Positions 24,339 through 36,039 of a DNA stretch of 64,000 bases are shown here, one piece after another. The first letter of the stretch is position 1. Each line of letters starts with the position of its first letter. The notes beneath the pieces are model-generated. The model did not search any database and had not been told where the DNA came from. It saw only the letters and a list, made by a program, of their open reading frames with translations. Source of the stretch: Platanthera guangdongensis (lineage: Eukaryota; Streptophyta; Magnoliopsida; Asparagales; Orchidaceae); assembly GCA_039583875.1 (NCBI GenBank), contig CM077160.1, positions 112,487,314-112,551,313 on the forward strand, in the 5' to 3' direction. A program made the position numbers and the translations under genes.

Positions 24339-25811
24339 TTAATCTAGCCGGAGGCAGGTTTCTAGACGAGCGAAGTCCATAGGGATTTCACCATAATAAG
24401 GTTTAAGTCGGTGACCATTAACCTTAAAATCTCCCTTCTCTGGGTGAGTTAACTCGACGGTACCGTAGGGAAAGACTTCTTTAACTTTAAAGGGTCCGGA
24501 CCACTTAGACCTTAACTTCCCTGGGAATAATCGTAATCTGGAGTTATAAAGGAGGACTTGGTCACCTTTTTGGAATACCTTGGGTTTACGAAGGTGACGG
24601 TCATGAAATAGTTTGGTTTTCTCCTTATAAATCCGGGAGTTCTCATAGGCCATATTTCTCCACTCATCTAATTCATTAAGTTGAAGTTTACGCTTCTCTC
24701 CTATAGAACTAGCGTCAAAATTTAAGGAGCGTATTGCCCAATATGATTTGTGTTCTAATTCTATAGGTAGGTGACAAGATTTACCGTAGACTAATCTAAA
24801 GGGGGTGGTCCCTATAGGTGTTTTGTAGGCGGTCCTATAAGCCCATAAACAGTCGTTAAGTTTCCTAGACCACTGCTTCCTATTCCCTTCTATAGATTTT
24901 TCTAAGATTCTCTTAAGCTCTCTATTGGAAACTTCAACTTGTCCACTAGTTTGAGGATGATACGGAGTGGCTATCCTATGTGTAACTCCATATTTTTCGA
25001 ATACTTTGTCTAGTTGTAGATTACAAAAGTGTGAACCCCTATCGCTAATAAGTGCACGTGGTGTGCCAAATCGTGCGAATAAGGATTTCAAAAATCTAAT
25101 TACAACCCTACTATCATTAGTAGGCAAAGCTTGCGCTTCAACCCACCTTGATACATAATCTACAGCTACCAAAATATATTTATTCCCAAAAGAAACTGGG
25201 AATGGTCCCATAAAATCTATACCCCACACATCGAATACTTCACATTCAAGGATAAATTTTTGAGGCATTTCATGTAATTTAGAAATATTACCTGCTTTTT
25301 GGCAAGAATCACATGAAAGCACATACCTTTGGGCATCCCTGAATAGAAGGGGCCAATAAAAACCGGAATCAAGAACCTTTTTAGCGGAGCGATTCGCTCC
25401 ATAGTGACCACCAGCAGGACCTGAATGACACTGCTCCAAAATCTTCCAACCTTCCTCCGCTGATACACACCTTCTTATAACAGAATCTGCACATATCCGA
25501 AAAAGAAAAGGGTCCTCCCAAAAGTAATATTTCAAGTCAGAGAAAAATTTCTTTTTCTGCTGATATGAAAAGTCTTTTGGAAGGACCTTAGCCACAAGAT
25601 AGTTTGCATAATCTGCAAACCATGGATAATCTAGATGTATATTGGTAGATATGGCAAATAATGATTCCTCAGGAAATGTATCAGAAATTTCAGATTCATC
25701 TAACATTGATCGTAGTGGGTTTTCTAAACGTGAAAGATGATCTGCCGCTAAGTTTTCCGCTCCTCGTTTATCCCTAATTTCTAGATCAAATTCTTGTAGA
25801 AGAAGAACCCA
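24339..25811 (-). pseudogene. pol: Athila integrase part of gag-pol
   Basis: In frame with the RT section and separated from it by one TGA (25812-25814) where [20 protein letters not shown] follows. Domains: RNase H tail ([13 protein letters not shown]), zinc-binding H/C region ([28 protein letters not shown]), catalytic core with the D-D-E triad ([31 protein letters not shown]), and the Athila-type C-terminus ([31 protein letters not shown]). The stop codon ends the frame at 24339. The integrase reading itself is undamaged. It would need a start or readthrough past the TGA to be made. Confidence 0.92.
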
Positions 25812-28800
25812 TCAGATTAAACGAGGCTTTGCTTCCGCTTTGGCTAGCAAATATCTAAGTGCAGAGTGATCCGTATAAACTACCACTTTGGACAATGTTA
25901 AATATGGTCTAAATTTATCAAAGGCGAATACCACTGCTAGGAGTTCTTTTTCAGTAGTTGTATAATTCTTCTGTGCATTATTAAGTGTTTTACTAGCATA
26001 ATATATTGGGTGAAAATGTTTGTTTCGGCGTTGTCCTAAAACAGCCCCTACCGCAAAACTACTAGCGTCACACATGATCTCAAATGGTTGACTAAAGTCA
26101 GGTGCGATCATAATAGGAGAATTAATTAATTTTTCTTTTAAGAACTCAAAGGCATGTAGACACTCTTGTTCAAAAATAAAAGGTGTGTCTTTTTCTAAAA
26201 GCCTTGTAAGTGGTTTAGCTATTTTAGAGAAATCTTTAATAAAACGGCGGTAAAATCCCGCGTGTCCTAAGAAACTTCTCACTGCCTTTACGGAGGTTGG
26301 TGGTGGCAATTTTTCTATGGTCTCTATTTTTGCTCTATCTACTTGAATTCCTTGGCTTGAAATTTTATGGCCAAGTACTAACCCTTCTTGTACCATGAAA
26401 TGGCACTTCTCCCAACTAAGCGCTAGGTTCGTCTCCTCACACCTCCTAAGAACTTTCTCTAAATTATTCAAACACAACTCAAAGGAGTCGCCAAAAACCG
26501 AAAAATCATCCATGAACACTTCCATGATATCTTCAACATACTCGTTAAAGATGGCTAGCATGCACCTTTGAAATGTGGCGGGCGCATTACATAACCCGAA
26601 AGGCATACGTCTATAGGCAAAGGTACCAAATGGGCAAGTAAATGTTGTTTTCTCTTGGTCTTCTGGTGCTATAGGAATTTGAAAGTATCTAGAAAGTCCA
26701 TCTAGAAAACAATAATAAGAGTGTCCTGATAAGCGTTCTAATATCTGGTCAATGAAAGGAAGAGGGAAATGGTCTTTCCTAGTGGCATCGTTTAATTTCC
26801 TATAGTCTATACAGACACGCCAACCTGTTACTGTTCGCGTTGGAATTAATTCATTTCTATCATTTGCTACTATGGTCAGGCCACCCTTCTTAGGAACTAC
26901 TTGGACAGGACTAACCCATGAACTATCCGAAATAGGATATATAATACCAGCATCTAATAACTTCACAATCTCAGCCTTTACTACCTCTTTCATATTAGGA
27001 TTTAGCCTACGTTGCGGTTGAATAGACGACTTATAGTTTTCTTGCAAAAGAATTTTATGAGTGCAAAAACTAGGATTAATACCCTTTATGTCAGATATTT
27101 GCCACGCTATTGCACCTTTACATTTCTTCAATACAATTATTAATTTTTCTTTTTCAAGTTTGGAAAGATTTGAAGATATGATAACTGGGTATGAAGAATT
27201 TGTTCCTAAGAATGCATACTCAAGATGATCCGGTAATTTTTTTAATTCTACTATTGGTGGATCCTTAGTATTATTCTTAAGAATTTCATGATCTCCTTCA
27301 GTAATTAAACTATATTCCGTTGTTCTATTCATAGCAACACAATTTTCTAAGAAGAATAAATGTTCAATAATATCATCATTTTTATCATCTTCTAGATAAT
27401 TGTTAGTTATGCAAATTTCTAAAGGATCTTTATAATAAAAATTAGAATTTATAGAAGACATAAAATCATCAATACCATGAGAAGAATAGCAATAATCATC
27501 GTTATCTAAGGATTGTTTCATAGTTTTGCCAATTTGAAAAGTGACTTCATCTTCTCCTACTCGCAATACTAATTTACCATCAAAAACATCAATAAGTGCT
27601 CTAGATGTAGCTAGAAATGGACGACCTAGTATGAGTGGTACTTCGATATTTTCATCCATATCTAAAATAACAAAATCAGCAGGAAATATAAATTTATCTA
27701 CCTTAACTAATACATCTTCTACTATTCCTCTAGGATACTTAACCGATCGATCTGCTAATTGAATACTCATTCTTGTTGGGCTAAGTTCTCCTAGGCCTAG
27801 TTTCAGATATAAATTATAAGGCATTAAATTTATACTTGCTCCTAAATCTGCTAAAGCCTTATTTACTTGTAAATCACCGATTAAGCATGGAATTGAAAAT
27901 GAACCGGGATCCTTAAGTTTTTGTGGCAATTTATTTTGCAAAATAGCAGAACATTCTTCACTTAATGTTACTAATGATAATTCTTCTATTTTCTTTTTAT
28001 TAGAAATCAAGTCCTTAAGAAATTTTGCATATTTAGGCATTTGAATAATTTCAGAAAAAGGTAAATTAACATGTAATTGCTTAAACATAGATAAAAATTT
28101 ACCATACTGCGCATCCATGCGCTCCTTGCTATGCTTTGCTGGGTATGGTAATGCTGGTTGGTACTCCATCGGTTGTACGTTCATGTCGCTTGGTCCCTCG
28201 CCGCTAGACTCCATTTTGGGCGCTTCTTTTGCAGGCCTTGGGTCTTGTAACTCCTTTCCGCTCCTCAATTGAACGGCTTTTGCATGCTCCCTTGGATTTA
28301 TCTCTGTATTCCCTGGAAGTGTTCCTTGCTGCCTTTCAGAAACCATCCTTGCAAGCTGACCAATTTGATTTTCCAAGTTCCGAATTGAACCCTCTTGATT
28401 TTGGAAGGCTACATCGGTAGTTTGCATGAATTTGGTAAGCACATCTTCCAATGTAGGCTTCCTTGGTTCCAACTGTGGTTGTTGTCCAAACATGGGCTGC
28501 TTCCCTTGACTTCCTTGTCCTCCCCAAGAGAAATTGGGGTGGTTTCGCCATCCAGTATTATATGTAGAACTATATGGGTTGTTGGCTTGATTGAAAGGTG
28601 GCCTAATATTGTTACCCATATAGTCAACATGCTCTTGAACTTGTGGTTCACATCCAGGCATTCCAGTGCATGAAGGGTCCCATTGTTGAGGTGCCATGGA
28701 AGGTGATGCTAAGGCAAGGTTGTCCATCTTTTGGTGAAGTTTCTCCACTTGGATTGCTAAGGCGGTGACGACATCTACTTCATAAATTCCTGCGGGCTTG

Positions 28801-29639
28801 CTAGGCTTTTGTCTTACTGTAGTCCATTGGTAATTATTCATTGCCATGTCCTCTATCAACTGTTGAGCCGCTTCAGGTGTCTTGTTGTTCAAAGTTCCTC
28901 CACTAGCCGCATCAATCATTTGTTTGGTGGCTGGATTTAGACCATTATAGAAGGTCTGAATCTGAAGCCATGAAGGTAGAGCATGGTGGGGACATCTCCT
29001 TAACAACTCCTTGAATCGTTCCCATGTGTCGTACAACGATTCAGACTCCAATTGAATGTATGTAGAGATGTCATTCCTTAACTTCGCAGTCTTTGCAGGT
29101 GGAAAATACTTCATCAGAAACTTCTCAACCATCATGTCCCAAGTAGTGATCGACCCTCTAGGTAAGGAATTCAACCACTGCTTCGCCTTATGCCTTAAAG
29201 AAAATGGAAACAATCTCAATCGAATGGCGTCGTTGGAAACACCATTGATCTTAAATGTGTCACATATCTCTAAGAATCCGGCCAAGTGGGTGTTAGGATC
29301 CTCATCTTGCAAGCCATCATATTGGACATACTATTGAACCATTTGTATCACACTAGGCTTCAATTCAAAATTATTGGTAGCTATCGGTGGTCTAACGATG
29401 CTCGACCTGGTTCCTTGGAGATTAGGTCTAGCAAAGTCAGACATGGTTTGCTCATTTTGGTTGGCCATGATATCTAAGTTTTCAAGATGATTCTCTCCTT
29501 GGTTTACTGTCTCCTCTTCTGATAGTCCGTTTGAAATATCTGTGGTATTAATTCCCACGTCCCTTAAGTTAGTGTTATGGAGAATTCGTTCTGGGTCAGG
29601 ATGAAATGGTGCTAACCCAGAATTTTTGCCCCTGGTCAT
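25812..29639 (-). pseudogene. gag-pol: Athila gag-protease-RT-RNase H polyprotein (nonsense-broken)
   Basis: The frame opens near 29639 and meets TAG at 29331-29333 after PSVIQMVQ, then runs 1166 codons to TGA at 25812. Gag: GFLEICDTFKINGVSNDAIR, LPRGSITTWDMMVEKFL; an intact zinc knuckle is not seen. Protease: NKALADLGASINLMP (DLGAS form typical of Athila). RT: VCIDYRKLNDATRKDHFPLP, then CFLDGLSRYFQIPI, where the usual DGYSGYNQI has changed at two residues, and the catalytic box FMDD (EVFMDDFSVFG). RNase H: FEIMCDASSFAVGAVLGQ, TTTEKELLAVV, YTDHSALRYLL. Gag, protease, RT and integrase share one frame, as is usual for Athila. The TGA is one C-to-T change from CGA. Confidence 0.93.
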
Positions 29640-29765
29640 AGACTAACAGACTACAAAAAAAAAAAAATATTACGCAATATAATTATTCAAATTCTAATTT
29701 ACAACTATATAAATAAAAATTGGTAGATCAATAAAGATTAGGATTTCAAAATATTGAAAACGTTT

Positions 29766-29781
29766 CCCGGCAACGGCGCCA
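29766..29781 (-). other. Athila primer-binding site
   Basis: TGGCGCCGTTGCCGGG on the - strand, six bases inside the 5' LTR. This is the primer-binding sequence commonly seen in Athila and related gypsy elements. Confidence 0.85.
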
Positions 29782-29787
29782 AAAACT

Positions 29788-31406
29788 TGATGATTTTTCT
29801 TGCTAACAAGTAATAATTCAATGTGATTTCATTCTACATTCTAATACAATTATGTAGATGGACTTAACTAGATTGAATTAGCATTCAGGCAAGCGCACCT
29901 ATCAATCGTAATATATGAGAAATCTACATCTCGTGTCGTATTCCACAGGGTCGTTTCAACTATTCGTACTCACCCTCCCTTTATTATCATACCTCTAAAC
30001 AAAAGTGATATTTAAACTACATTAACCTAACTATGACCAATTAGATAATTCAGTATTGGAGAAATAAAAACGATAGAACATGAAGCTTTTAAATAATTAC
30101 ATGAACAATTTCATTTACTAGTTTAATTCTAAGCGATCATGACATGAAAATACTGTTACATTTGTGCAATGTAAAGGTTAATTTTTCATCAAAATTCTCT
30201 CTCGAGCAATTCCAAATCTAAACCTAAGATAGTAAATTTTCTCTCGAACAATTCACAACACTCAAGTTCGCATTAAACAAATTACCTTTATTACTACATA
30301 AATTCATGAATTCTATCGCTAAATTAACATGAATCCTTTTATTCGTGTTCTAATTTTCCAAACAAAATATCTCTCGATCATAAAGTTTGAATTACAAAGG
30401 GGATTATCATCACAATATGAACATACCAAAAGCATTGCAAAGAACCAATTTCTCAATCTAGCCAATTGCAAATTGTGTAAAACAAATAAGAAGTTCATAA
30501 GGAGGATTAAACTCTTTGTTTGATTGCATAAACACAAATAAAATACTACAAATGTAACATAAACAAGGTGATACATGATTACTAAAATGTTCAAAGAGAA
30601 ATTCATGCAAATTAAAACATAAATTGAAGATGGATCATCAAGAGAAAGAAAGGATTCAAGGGGTTAATGATTAAATAAAAAAATACATAAGAATACCCTT
30701 CAATCCTCCTTGTCTTGGATGCTCCCCTTCGGCCTCCAGCAGTTCTCCAATGCAGAAATGATCCAAAAGTCCTAAACAAATTTTTCTACAGGAAATTTAT
30801 AGTTCCCTTGCAAACAGGTCGGACACGGGGTCGCACACGGCCGTGTGCCAGGCCGTGTGGACGGTTCCTAGGCAGTTCCTGGGCAGTTCCCCACGAAAAG
30901 GCGTGTATGGTAGTGGGCCGTGTCAGATGACACGGGTATAGACACGGCCGTGTGTGCGGCCGTGTCCCTCAGACACGGGTTGATCAGCAGTCGTGTGCAA
31001 AGATGACACGGGTATGCACACGGGCGTGTGCCATACCCGTGTGAGGCTCCACTGTCTGCGCCCAAATTCATCAGCTCCAGGTGCATAGGACACGGGTGGA
31101 CACACGGCCGTGTGTCTGGCCGTGTGCACCAAATTTTTGTCCTGTCATCAGCCATGTAGACTCCGTGAACTCCTCTGTTTGCTCCGAAACTTTTAGGTCC
31201 ATTGGTTGGCATTACCTGCAATAGAAAAATGATAGACTCAGTAAATGGTTTATTATAGGCACTGACAAGGACTTCTAAATACGCTCTTCTATCTATGATA
31301 CAACAATTTCTTTGATATTATCATGAAATCAACACAAAAGGGGCAGGAGATGGTAGACATGATTACAATTATGATAGTAAAAAGCCTATCATAATCGTAC
31401 TCATCA
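29788..31406 (-). repeat. Athila 5' LTR
   Basis: Same length as 19004-20622. About 10 base differences by eye, among them GGCAGTTCCTGGGCAGTT for GGCGGTTCCTGGGCGGTT and ATAGGCACTG for ATAAGAACTG. Contains the palindrome block at about 30819-31129. Followed by the TSD GACGG at 31407-31411. Confidence 0.96.
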
Positions 31407-32024
31407 GACGGCAGGTTGCCTCGGGTGCTCCTCAACAGGCGAGTCGGTCTGGGATCCTACGGAAGGAGTAAAGGAGCAGGGTGAGAGAGGCTCCCGCAGG
31501 AGTGTGTGGGAGTAGCGAGTAGGACAGAGAAGCGAGAGGGAAGATTCCTTACCAGGGGGACGGGAGGTCCCGGCAGCCTGGGAAGGTTCGTTCCTCCTCT
31601 CGCTGGGAGGAGTAGTTGGAGGAGTGGAAGGTGGTTGCGAGACGGAATCTTCGCGATGGGCGGCGGAGTCGTCTCGCAGGCTTTCCGGTCGTTGTGTAGC
31701 CGCGGGAGCTCCCTGAAGCAAGTAATCAGCAAGGTCGATACAAATATTGAAGGAGTCATAAAGATATAAATAAAGACAGAAGCGAGAGCTCGCCACTTTC
31801 TCTTTGGGAGATGATGGAGGAGGGGTGGGGAAGGTCTCCTGGACTGCGCGAGACGGATCCTCGGCAGAGGAGGGGTCACCTATGTCTACCCTCTTCAGGC
31901 GAGACGGAGAAGATGGTAAAGTGGGTAGAGGGCGAACTAGAGTTGAAGTATAAGCGGCCACGGCGGCCTTGTTCTGTCGACGTACCTTTGCAAGGCACTC
32001 GCGAAAGCTTTGGCTATGAGACAT
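31407..32024 (-). pseudogene. Tat antisense extra gene A, exons 1-3 (split by Athila)
   Basis: ATG at 32024 opens SHSQSFRECLAKVRRQNKAA. Two introns with consensus ends are seen: donor GT at 31796 to AG at 31713 (84 bp), and donor GTAAGG at 31552 to TAG ending 31457 (96 bp). Both keep the frame: exon 1 ends SSPKEK, exon 2 runs GAPAATQRPESLRDD to SRPPG, exon 3 SQTDSPVEEHPRQPAV, after which the Athila insertion begins. The rest is at 18663-19003. The protein is Pro/Ser-rich in this half with no recognised domain. A TATA box lies about 70 bases upstream. It is antisense to the Tat pol and, like gene B, studded with GCGAGAC. Apart from the insertion, no lesion is seen in these exons. Confidence 0.62.
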
Positions 32025-32094
32025 GATGAACAGTTTACCGCAAGGAAGGAGGAAGAGTGTGAAGGGGCAGCCTCTATTCAGGATAGGAATCTCT

Positions 32095-32102
32095 TATTTA
32101 TA
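32095..32102 (-). promoter_or_regulatory. TATA box for antisense gene A
   Basis: TATAAATA on the - strand, about 70 bases upstream of the gene A ATG at 32024, the usual distance for a plant TATA box and short leader. Confidence 0.55.
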
Positions 32103-32484
32103 GGTTTTGGTGGGGGACTCATAGCAGATTCTATCATAAATGCGAAAATAAATACGTTTTAATGGAGAGCCTCGGTTGGATGTTCTTTCCGAGCTTAGAA
32201 TAATCTCAAAAAGAGCGGGAATTGTGTACAACCTCGGGCTCGCGAGAGGTCCTCAAGGCGCGAATAGTCGAAGCAGGCAAGAAGAATTGATGGGCGAGGG
32301 GGACCATGAGGTCCACTCGCAGGTGGCGAGACAAGTGGCTTCTGTAGTAGGCGAGATGCCCTCCTTGGGGGGCGAGAAGACCTTTAACCGCGAGAAGACC
32401 CCATAGCAAAGGATATCGGTGAGACGAGCAGGAAGCCCCATCTCGCCGCCAGGTGTTCCCCCACTCGCCGCACAGAAAGGAGGC

Positions 32485-32952
32485 TGTTTTCACATTTCTA
32501 CCTCCCAAGGGGATTTTACTCTTCTACCCCTAGTATTTCTACTCTTTTGCCCTTGGTGGTCTGCGTATAACTCCTCAAAACAGCGGAGTTTGGTTGTTGG
32601 CAGACCCAACCAGGGGTACTCTGGTAATTTCAGGACAACTCAGTATGGTTATTTGCAGATCCAACTCAGAAAACTATAAATAGGCCCATAGGGGTTCTTC
32701 AGAAGCACACGGATTTTGGCCCGGGACTTGAGAGGATTTTTCTGTGTTTTCTGAGGAGCTCCAAGCCTAGCTTTTGGCTTTGGAGGGTAAGCTCTCAGAA
32801 ATCTTCCGGGTAAGCGGTGAGACCTCCCTGCTGAGGCTTTGGGTCGGTTTCTAGTCTTTCACGACCAGTCAGAGGTCAGAGCTTGGGACGAGTAGGTGTT
32901 GGCTATGCCCCTATTTTTCGAACTTTTGTCGAAGTCAAATTTTGGCTTCAAC
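32485..32952 (+). repeat. Possible 3' LTR of the Tat host element
   Basis: A purine tract (AGAAAGGAGG, 32474-32483) precedes TGTTTTCACATTTC at 32485. TATAAATA lies at 32675-32682 on the + strand, and a candidate end TTTGGCTTCAACA falls at about 32952, just before a tandem array. No second LTR is available to verify either end, so the boundaries are tentative. Confidence 0.35.
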
Positions 32953-32954
32953 AA

Positions 32955-33290
32955 CTGAATGGTTAGCGGTTAAAGGACAAAACCCAGATGGTACTCCAAC
33001 CAACTACCATGACGAAAGGCGAGTTCTTCTAGCCGGGTAGTGTGAGGCCAGGTTTACCAGTCTGGGGATGTCGCTGAATGGTTGGAAATTGAAGGACGAG
33101 TTCTTCTAGCCGGGTAGTGTGAGGCCAGGTTTACTAGTCTGGGGGATGTCGTTGAATGGTTGGCAGTTGAAGGACGAGACCCAGATGGTTTTGCAACCTA
33201 CTACCAGGGCGAAGGACAAGTGCTTCTAGCCGAGTAGTGCGAGATTGGGTTTACCAGTATGGGGGATGTCGTTGAATGTGTTTGTTGGTG
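32955..33290 (+). repeat. 119-bp tandem repeat, three copies
   Basis: Units start at TGAATGG near 32956, 33074, 33152 and 33271. The second unit lacks about 40 bp. Shared text includes TTCTTCTAGCCGGGTAGTGT and GGTTTACCAGTCTGGGGGAT. Confidence 0.85.
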
Positions 33291-33780
33291 AAGGGCGAAC
33301 CTTCTAACCTTGGCGACCGCGAGGGGGGTAGGCCCTGACGGTATCGCAGACAACTGTAGAGAGAAGGGAAGACATTCGATCATCGGTAGTGGGAGGACGC
33401 AGGGACGTGATCCCGAAGAGACGGTGAAGGGCAGACCTTCGGATCGCTGACGAGCGCAAGGAGGGAAGGCCCTGGCATTGTCGCGACCTACTGCGGGGAG
33501 AAGGGCAGACCTTCGATCGTCAACAGTGGGAGGTCGCAGGGACGTGGACCCGGAGAGATTGTGAAGGGCAAACCTTCGAACCCCTGGCGAGCGCGAAGGG
33601 GGAAGGCCTTGGCAACGCCGCGACCTACTGCGGAGAGAAGGACAGACCTTCAATCGTCAGCAGTGAGAGGTTGCAAGAACGTGGTCCCGAAAAAATGGCA
33701 GGGGCGACCCCTAGCATTTATCTCGACCTACTACAAAGGAGAGGGGCCGGCCTCAGATCCATGGTAGTGGGAAGTTTGCG
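33291..33780 (+). repeat. 137-bp tandem repeat, about 3.5 copies
   Basis: Markers (CTACTGCGG)GAGAAGG recur at 33351, 33488 and 33625, exactly 137 bp apart. Each unit has two AGACCTTCGATC-like boxes and a GTGGGAGGTCGCAGGGACGT segment. The same family appears again at 37078-37400. Confidence 0.9.
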
Positions 33781-34994
33781 GGGGATCGTCCATATTACTG
33801 CGACGCGTGTCATTCTTTTTGTCAACCAACGATGGTAATGACTCCTGCTCTCTCTGTCTTTTCAGGTTCCTCTTGAATTTTTGGCGGAGTGCTTTAACTG
33901 CATCATCAACAGTAATCTAGGCGTCAATCCGTCGAACGAGATCGGGACAGCTGGGTATGGTCTCTCGAACTTTCGCGGAGTGGAAGTCACTAGGGCGGAG
34001 CCCTTCGAGAACAAACCCTTGCAGGAGCTGTGATTTTATCCAAGGTATTTTGATGTAGACTCAATTTTGGTTTTTCAAAAATTACTTAATTTTTTACGCA
34101 AAGTTAATCATATTAGGCTATGAGTAAAATAGGGTTTGATTTTTGAAAAGATCGCGAAGGCCGAGCGGCCCTATTCGAGTTTACGCACACGATTCAAACT
34201 CGTCACTTTGAACTTTAAGAGATTCGCTAGTTTCATTTACATTGTATTTCCATCTTTTCACACTCATTCATGGCATTAACATTCTCATTAACCATTCCAG
34301 CTACTGCCAGTTGATAGGAAAATAATAAATTCAAAAGATTTGAACAATGTTCTTGAAGATGCAATCAGAGGGCGTATCCTATCATCATAGTTGCATAAGA
34401 TATTGAACAGGAGGCTCATTCATGGCAACTCTTGTTTTGAACAAGCTAAGTGGCGCTTTGAAGATTACTGTTCTAAAACTCCTGGATTCCGAGAGCGCAA
34501 ATGTGAATATCTAGATTTGTATTACTTGTTTGCAACATCATTATAAAGTCATGTTTGATTAATCCAGTTGGAAATAATGCCAATTGTGATGATGACTGAA
34601 GGTGCAATTGATCTTTTCTTGTCTTTGCTTTGTTTTTTCTTTATTAAAACGTCTTCATTACTTAACATATTCTTACACTTGTAATCAACAATTGGGAAGA
34701 GTTGTTGGGGATATTATGATGTTGGTTAACATGATGTTCAGTTTGTCTTTTGTGGCTCACTCGAGGCTCCTGTAGACCGGTCTAAATCGAACCGTCTTAG
34801 CCCGGGAGCGATCGAGAGCGCAGTCAATGAGTAAGGAGACGATTGACAAGATAATTTTTTAAAATGAAAAATCTCAGAAAGGAGTGAAAAATCACGTGGT
34901 CGGATCGGTGCTGACCAAACTTCACTATTTGTTGTTGTCGTACAAAGATTTGAAGAGAAGTGGAGGGGACAACTGCTCCTCGTTACAATTTATC

Positions 34995-35036
<42 letters not shown>

Positions 35037-36039
35037 TGCGCTCGGAGGGTAACAGGTCACCGCTCTCAGAGCTAAATCTTTTTCTTTATTGCAGTGGGGA
35101 ATGCTACGCTCTTGATGTTCTGGAGTCTTGGACTGTTGCTTGGAGACTTGAGTGGCGCGTTTTGCGCACCTTAATATATATATGTGGCTTGTCTCTTGTT
35201 GCGCTTAGAGGAGTCTGAAGCGATTGACTTGTTGTAGACTGAAGGCTTGACGCTGACTGGAGGGCACAATGTGTGTGGCGAGCGCTGAGCGCGGAGCCGA
35301 GTTCCTGCAAAGTGGAAGTGTGCATGGGTGCAGTGTGTGCAAGGCGTGGGGTGCGCAAGGGCAAGGTGTACTGAGCGTGATGCACAAAAGTTGCTTGTTG
35401 AGGCTAAAGGAGTGTGAAGGAGGCGGAACGCTCGTGGGCGCGCAAGGATGGATGAAGGCGGTGGAAAGAGGATGGAGTTCCTCGAGCGATCTTCGAAGTG
35501 CTTGAAGAAACTCAAGGGAAACTTCGAAGATTGGTGGAAGGAGGAAGAAGATCCTCGGACGATCTTCGAAGTGCTTGAAGAAACTCAAGGGAGGATTCGA
35601 AGATCGAGGCAGTTTCTGGTGGAAGAGAGAAAAGGTGGGAGCATGAAGAAAGGAGAGCGTATGAGAAAATCCTGGATAAAGAAGAAGATGTTCCACATGA
35701 AGGAGGTATGGGGTCTTATTTATATTACTCAGGGGTGGTTATGGTGGTTATGTGGTTATCCACAGATCATAATCATCATATTGACCATTCCCAGGCCGAA
35801 ACTTTATAGTTTATTATGCGTATATTTTTAGAAGAATTACTATCCAAACACCGACCATTATTTTTGGTTATGCACACCCCCATGACGGGTAGTTACGTGG
35901 GTGGTTACGCGTAGATCGAATGTGGAAAATATGCTGGAATGATAGGACGGTGGAGGATCGGCGACGACCAAGGGGCCGACCGGCAGCCATAAGGAGCGAT
36001 TAGTGGAGGGATCAACCGGGAGACCGAGGAAGACGACCT
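33781..36039. other. Non-coding, unclassified repeat-derived sequence
   Basis: No supported gene or LTR pair. A GA-rich microsatellite with interspersed GACA lies at 34995-35034. A 73-bp direct duplication (CGATCTTCGAAGTGCTTGAA at about 35487 and 35560) lies at 35480-35610. Short open readings of up to 163 codons have no recognised domain and are overlapping in several frames. Confidence 0.5.

Larger units (their letters stand above)
19004..31406 (-). mobile_element. Ty3/gypsy Athila-type retrotransposon
   Basis: Complete by structure: LTRs of 1619 bp each at both ends, TSD GACGG at 18999-19003 and 31407-31411, a TGGCGCCGTTGCCGGG primer-binding site and a GGGGG-containing polypurine tract. 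Order on the - strand: gag-pol in a single frame with two nonsense codons, a GC-rich palindrome region, an Athila-type extra ORF, then about 1.6 kb of non-coding sequence. I count about 10 LTR differences in 1619 bp, making it the youngest insertion here. It sits within an exon of Tat gene A. Confidence 0.96.
1..32952 (+). mobile_element. Ty3/gypsy Tat-lineage retrotransposon (host element, 5' part outside window)
   Basis: The pieces 1-6512, 18645-19003 and 31412 to about 32952 rejoin cleanly once two TSD-bounded insertions are removed. Order on the + strand: pol C-terminus with two RNase H domains and integrase, a 108-bp tandem array, antisense genes B and A, then a possible 3' LTR. A second archaeal-type RNase H before integrase is diagnostic of the Tat lineage, and antisense ORFs between pol and the 3' LTR are known from Grande-type Tat elements. 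That all pieces belong to one element is inference, supported by gene A reading in frame across the Athila insertion and by a shared GCGAGAC motif. The right boundary is uncertain. Confidence 0.6.

Noticed and set aside
33561..33767. Short ORFs in the 137-bp repeats as possible genes.
   Set aside because: They repeat with the array, change frame between units, and have no recognised product.
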